Of a DNA stretch of 64,000 nt, positions 59,721 through 64,000 are shown in pieces. The notes beneath the pieces were generated by a model, which had not been told where the DNA came from, ran no database searches, and was given only the letters and a program-made list of their open reading frames with translations. The stretch comes from an uncultured Pelagibacteraceae bacterium (GTDB lineage Bacteria; Pseudomonadota; Alphaproteobacteria; Pelagibacterales; Pelagibacteraceae), in the NCBI GenBank assembly GCA_902556065.1, contig CACDUV010000002.1, positions 1 to 64,000 on the forward strand. Direction: 5' to 3'. The position numbers and the translations under genes are program-made. The stretch's first letter is position 1. Each line of letters starts with the position of its first letter.

Positions 59721-59758
59721 AAAAAACTCCCCAGAACTCACATTCCAGGGGGTTTAAA
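59721..59758. terminator. Hairpin terminator between convergent fabI and pnp
   Basis: AAACTCCCC...GGGGGTTTAAAA stem. Confidence 0.75.
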
Positions 59759-59778
59759 ATTCAAATTTCTGATATTAA

Positions 59779-61851
59779 TTATTCAATAGCTTGTTTTATA
59801 GAAAGTTTAACTTTACCTCTATCGAAACCAATTACTTTAACTTTTACCTCATCACCTTCTTTGACAACATCAGTGACTTTAGCAACTCTTTTATCTGCAA
59901 GTTCCGAGATATGAACCAGTCCATCTTGTTTTCCTAAGAAATTAACAAATGCACCAAACTCCATGATCTTCATTACTTTTCCTGAATAAATTTTATTCAA
60001 TTCAGCTTTTGCAGTAATGTCTTTGATCATTTGCATTGCGATGTTTCTAGACTCTTCATCTGGCGCAGCAACTGTTACTACACCTTCGTCATTTACATCT
60101 ACTTTTGCACCTGATTTTTCAACTATCTCTCTGATTGTTGCACCACCTTTTCCAATTACAGCTGCAATGTCTTTTTTATCGACATTAACTTGTTCCATTT
60201 TTGGAGTATGTTTTCCAACATCAGATCTTGAAGCTGATAATGCTTTATTCATTTCTCCTAATATATGAACTCTTCCATCTTTAGCTTGGCTTAATGCTTG
60301 CTCCATGATTTCAAACGTAATACCTGTAATTTTGATATCCATTTGAAGAGAAGTAATTCCATCTTTAGTTCCAGCAACTTTAAAGTCCATATCACCTAAG
60401 TGATCTTCATCACCTAAAATGTCTGACAAGACACTAAAATCATCACCTTCTTTTATTAATCCCATTGCAATACCTGCAACTGGCTCTTTAATTGGTACTC
60501 CTGCATCCATTAATGCTAAAGAAGTTCCACAAACAGTAGCCATTGAAGAAGAACCATTTGACTCAGTAATCTCTGAAACTACTCTAAAAGTATATGGAAA
60601 TGCCTCTTTCGTTGGTAATGAAGAGTTAATAGCTCTCCATGCTAATTTACCATGTCCGATTTCTCTTCTACCAGTTCCAATTCTTCCAGTTTCTCCAACT
60701 GAAAAAGGAGGAAAATTATAGTGAAGCATAAACCGTTCTCTTTGAAGACCATCTAAACTTTCAATTCTTTGTTCATCATCTGAAGTTCCTAGAGTTGCAA
60801 CAACAATTGCTTGAGTTTCACCTCTTGTAAACAACGCAGAACCATGTGCTCTTGGTAAAACACCCACTTCACATTCGATAGGTCTTACATCGGATAAACC
60901 TCTACCATCAATTCTATTTTTGTTTTTTAGAATGTCAGTTCTTACAATTGATTTTTCAAGATTTTTTAACTGACTATTTACATCTAGATCAGTATAATTT
61001 TCATCTTCCTCATAAAGCTTTTTAGCTTTATCAGTAATCTCTGAAATCTGATTTGATCTATCTTGTTTATCTCTAGTTGCAAAAGCTTTTTTAAGATCTT
61101 CTGTAAAAGTTTCTTCAAGTTTTTTCTTAACTTCTGATAGATCTTTCTTTTCAACAGTCCACTCAGGTTTTCTACATTCTTTTGCAAGCTCTTCAATCAT
61201 GTCGATAACTGGAACAAATCCTTCATGTCCAAATTTTACTGCATTTAACATTTCTTCTTCTGTTAAACCACTTGCTTCAGACTCAACCATAAGCACAGCA
61301 TCTTTTGTACCTGCTACTACTAAATCTAATTTCGATTTTTCTAACTCTGCTTTAGATGGGTTTAAAACATATTTTCCATCAATAAATCCTACCCTTGAAG
61401 CTCCTACTGGACCCATAAATGGCATTCCTGATATAGCCAATGCTGCTGAAGATGCAGTGATTGATAAAATATCTGGTTCGTTTTCTTTATCGTATGAAAT
61501 TACAGTTGGTAATAACTGTACTTCATTTTTAAATTCATCAGGAAACAAAGGTCTGATTGGTCTATCAATTAATCTAGAGATTAATGTTTCGCTCTCAGTT
61601 GGTCTTGCTTCTCTTTTAAAATATCCACCTGGAATTTTTCCAGCTGCATAATATTTCTCTTGGTAATTTACAGATAATGGAAAGTAATCCATGTCAGGAT
61701 TAACTTTTTTTGCTCCTACTACTGTCGCTAGTACGACTGTCTCTCCACATGTTGCGATTATTGCACCGTCTGCCTGTCTTGCTACTTTACCTGTTTCTAA
61801 ACTTATCTTCTTTCCTGCTACTTCAATTTCCTTCTTATATACTTTAAACAT
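59779..61851 (-). CDS. pnp: Polyribonucleotide nucleotidyltransferase
   Basis: 690 aa; [32 protein letters not shown] and S1 domains at the C-terminus. Confidence 0.97.
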   Translation of the reverse strand: MFKVYKKEIEVAGKKISLETGKVARQADGAIIATCGETVVLATVVGAKKVNPDMDYFPLSVNYQEKYYAAGKIPGGYFKREARPTESETLISRLIDRPIRPLFPDEFKNEVQLLPTVISYDKENEPDILSITASSAALAISGMPFMGPVGASRVGFIDGKYVLNPSKAELEKSKLDLVVAGTKDAVLMVESEASGLTEEEMLNAVKFGHEGFVPVIDMIEELAKECRKPEWTVEKKDLSEVKKKLEETFTEDLKKAFATRDKQDRSNQISEITDKAKKLYEEDENYTDLDVNSQLKNLEKSIVRTDILKNKNRIDGRGLSDVRPIECEVGVLPRAHGSALFTRGETQAIVVATLGTSDDEQRIESLDGLQRERFMLHYNFPPFSVGETGRIGTGRREIGHGKLAWRAINSSLPTKEAFPYTFRVVSEITESNGSSSMATVCGTSLALMDAGVPIKEPVAGIAMGLIKEGDDFSVLSDILGDEDHLGDMDFKVAGTKDGITSLQMDIKITGITFEIMEQALSQAKDGRVHILGEMNKALSASRSDVGKHTPKMEQVNVDKKDIAAVIGKGGATIREIVEKSGAKVDVNDEGVVTVAAPDEESRNIAMQMIKDITAKAELNKIYSGKVMKIMEFGAFVNFLGKQDGLVHISELADKRVAKVTDVVKEGDEVKVKVIGFDRGKVKLSIKQAIE

Positions 61852-61898
61852 TTCATTTCCATTTCGTTTCGTTCGTTTCGTTCCATTCCGTTCCGTTC
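61852..61898 (-). repeat. Pentameric short tandem repeat in the pnp leader
   Basis: Minus strand GAACGGAACGGAATGGAACGAAACGAACGAAACGAAATGGAAATGAA, directly before the pnp ATG. Confidence 0.8.
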
Positions 61899-61913
61899 TA
61901 TCTATGTTGATTT

Positions 61914-62162
61914 CTATTTTCTTAAATTCAATTTCGACAGTACATTTTTGTAAGAATCCATTTTATTTTTCTTTAGGTATTCTAACAATTTCTTTCTTCT
62001 ATTTACCGCTCTCAACAATCCAACAGATGAATGTTTATCCTTTTTGAATTGCTTAATATGCTTAGAGAGAGTTTCAATTTTCTCTGTTAGCAAAGCGATT
62101 TGGATTTCTGAAGATCCAGTATCTTTATCATGCATTGCTAACTCTTGTGCCTTTTTGTTCAT
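61914..62162 (-). CDS. rpsO: 30S ribosomal protein S15
   Basis: 82 aa; [52 protein letters not shown]. Confidence 0.95.
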   Translation of the reverse strand: MNKKAQELAMHDKDTGSSEIQIALLTEKIETLSKHIKQFKKDKHSSVGLLRAVNRRKKLLEYLKKNKMDSYKNVLSKLNLRK

Positions 62163-62174
62163 GCCTCTTTTTTC

Positions 62175-62543
62175 CTATTTATTTGTTTGTTTTATTAAGT
62201 TTTCTATTTTTTCCGCATACTCAAAAGATTCATCTTTTCTAAAAAGTAATTTTGGTAAAAATTTCATAACCACTTTTTGTGATAAAATTTTTCTTATTAA
62301 AAACGAATATTCTTTTAAAATATTAATTGTTTCCTCAGCATCTTTTCCTCCTAGTGGAAGAACATACGCTTTAGCAATTTTTAAATCAGGACTCATTCTA
62401 ACCTCAGTAACTGTTATAGTATTTGTTTCTAAATTTGGCACCTTAGCCTCATTTCTTATAAAAATCATGCTCAAAGACTGCTTAATCATCTCTCCAACTC
62501 TAAGCTGTCTTTGTGATACTGGTTTTCCTATTCTATCAGCCAT
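62175..62543 (-). CDS. rbfA: Ribosome-binding factor A
   Basis: 122 aa; SQRQLRVGEMIKQSLSMIF, TITVTEVRMSPDLKIAKAYV. Confidence 0.92.
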   Translation of the reverse strand: MADRIGKPVSQRQLRVGEMIKQSLSMIFIRNEAKVPNLETNTITVTEVRMSPDLKIAKAYVLPLGGKDAEETINILKEYSFLIRKILSQKVVMKFLPKLLFRKDESFEYAEKIENLIKQTNK

Positions 62544-64000
62544 TAAATCGATCTCTCTGTAGATGTAACACTAAATGCCTCTATTGTGTCGTTTTTTTGG
62601 AAATCCATATAATCTTTAACAGCAATTCCACATTCTTGACCATGACTGACCTGTTTTACTTGGTTTTTTTCTCGGAAAATTGTTGAAACTTTTCCTGTGT
62701 AAATAATTGCACCATCTCTAATAATTCTTACATCAGAATTACTATTTATTTCACCTTCTGTAATTTTCGATCCAGCAACTTTTCCAGCACCTGAAACTTT
62801 AAATATCTCAAGAATTTGTGCAATTCCAGTTATTGTCTCTTGAACGTCTGGAGATAATAATCCAGACATTTTTTTCTTAACATAATCCAGAACCTCATAA
62901 ATTATATTATAAGAAGAGATTTTTATTTTTTCATTTTCAGCAAGTTTTTTAGCCTCTTTGCTAGGTTTAACATTAAAGGCTATAAGAACTGCGTTAGATG
63001 CCTTCGCTAATGTAACATCAGTTTCGGTTACCATTCCAATATCTGCTAAAATTATTTTTGGTTTCACTTCTTCATGTTTAATTTGAGCAATTGCATTTTT
63101 GATAGCCTCTGAAGATCCTTGTACGTCTGATTTTATAATTAAATTCAATTCTTCAGAAGATTTATCTGAAAAAGCAGAATCTTGTGTCGCAAAAGTTAAT
63201 GGGTTCTTTCCATCTTTGCTCTCTTGAGCTCTATTTTCACTCAAAGTTTTAGCTTCTTTTTCAGTGTCTAAAACAATAAAATCATCTCCAGCTTTAGCAG
63301 CACCATTTATACCTAAAACTTCTACAGGAGTTGACGGTGGAGCCTCACTAATGTTTTGACTTTTATCATTAATAATTGCTCTAACCTTTCCCCATTTTAA
63401 ACCACTTACAAAAAAGTCACCCTTTTTAAGAGTACCTGTTGTCACAATAATATTTGCAACCGGTCCTCTTCCAACATCTATTTTTGACTCTAATACGATC
63501 CCTGTAGCTTTAGATTCATAATCAGTCTTAAGATCTAAAATTTCAGCTTGTAAAATAATAGACTCAACTAACTTATCTAAATTTTGTTTAGTTTTTGTAG
63601 AAACCTCAACCATCAAGGTATCTCCAGACAGGTCTTCTGCTATCAATTCATGTTCAAGTAATTGGTTTTTAATTTTCTGTGGATCAGCTTCAGGAAGATC
63701 ACACTTATTTATCGCAACTACGATTGGAACATTCGCAGCTTTTGCATGTTTTATCGACTCAACTGTTTGTGGCTTTACTCCATCATCAGCTGCAACAACC
63801 AAAACAACTACATCTGTTAATTTTGATCCTCTAGCTCTCATTTCAGTAAAAGCTGCGTGGCCTGGAGTATCTATAAAAGTTAATTTATTATTTTGACTTT
63901 CAATTTGGTATGCTCCTATATGCTGAGTAATTCCACCAAACTCTCCTGAAACAACATTTGCACTTCTCAAAACATCTAAAACAGAAGTTTTACCATGATC
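62543..64000 (-). CDS. infB: Translation initiation factor IF-2, C-terminal part, truncated by window edge
   Basis: The frame continues through 64000 as DHGKTSVLDVLRSANVVSGEFGGITQHIGAYQ; FIDTPGHAAFTEMRARGS, VVAINKCDLP. Confidence 0.95.
   Translation of the reverse strand, partial: DHGKTSVLDVLRSANVVSGEFGGITQHIGAYQIESQNNKLTFIDTPGHAAFTEMRARGSKLTDVVVLVVAADDGVKPQTVESIKHAKAANVPIVVAINKCDLPEADPQKIKNQLLEHELIAEDLSGDTLMVEVSTKTKQNLDKLVESIILQAEILDLKTDYESKATGIVLESKIDVGRGPVANIIVTTGTLKKGDFFVSGLKWGKVRAIINDKSQNISEAPPSTPVEVLGINGAAKAGDDFIVLDTEKEAKTLSENRAQESKDGKNPLTFATQDSAFSDKSSEELNLIIKSDVQGSSEAIKNAIAQIKHEEVKPKIILADIGMVTETDVTLAKASNAVLIAFNVKPSKEAKKLAENEKIKISSYNIIYEVLDYVKKKMSGLLSPDVQETITGIAQILEIFKVSGAGKVAGSKITEGEINSNSDVRIIRDGAIIYTGKVSTIFREKNQVKQVSHGQECGIAVKDYMDFQKNDTIEAFSVTSTERSI

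Noticed and set aside
60419-60721. Long plus-strand ORFs antisense to pnp (also 61199-61651 and 61691-62047)
   Set aside because: Shadow ORFs of a low-GC coding gene; composition is the reverse complement of conserved pnp codons and no family motif is seen.
62044-62562. 172-aa plus-strand ORF over rbfA/rpsO
   Set aside because: Antisense to conserved rbfA and rpsO; no credible homology features.
1-64000. CRISPR array, prophage, IS element, rRNA operon or toxin-antitoxin/defence island
   Set aside because: No regularly spaced repeats, transposase/integrase or phage motifs, rRNA sequence or defence-gene cluster were recognised anywhere in the window.

Overview
A 64 kb AT-rich bacterial window. 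Gene content and order (gltBD, the fabA-fabB-fabI and Irr-like/rubrerythrin block, dnaA-dnaN beside rpsT, SUV3-like helicase, FdxA, CarD, HIG1, Coq7) fit an alphaproteobacterium, most likely a streamlined SAR11/Pelagibacterales genome; that assignment is inference. Most of the window is core housekeeping: lepA-pheTS-rplT-rpmI-infC-thrS, gltBD, PDH E1/E2, a TAXI-type TRAP transporter, argH-lysA, dnaA-dnaN, ubiE-ubiB-coaBC-dut, fabABI, and pnp-rpsO-rbfA-infB. The left edge looks like accessory surface-polysaccharide DNA. There are two tRNAs (Arg-ACG, Leu-CAA) and no rRNA, CRISPR array or prophage. No large new multi-gene system is evident. The best second-look items are: (1) a 32-aa, almost purely Lys/Arg/Ala mini-protein (35795-35893, minus) missed by the ORF track, convergent with a CarD gene that has its own Lys-rich tail; (2) gltB split by a single -1 frame change exactly at a U_UUU_UUG heptamer, plus a second -1 frame change at an A7 tract in the left-edge nucleotidyltransferase; (3) a lipoyl domain fused to the N-terminus of AceE-type pyruvate dehydrogenase E1; (4) two near-identical 7-1-7 inverted repeats, Irr/PerR-box-like, upstream of rubrerythrin and of the Irr-like regulator; (5) 16-bp iteron-like tandem repeats upstream of dnaA; (6) a pentameric GGAAC/GAAAC repeat in the pnp leader.
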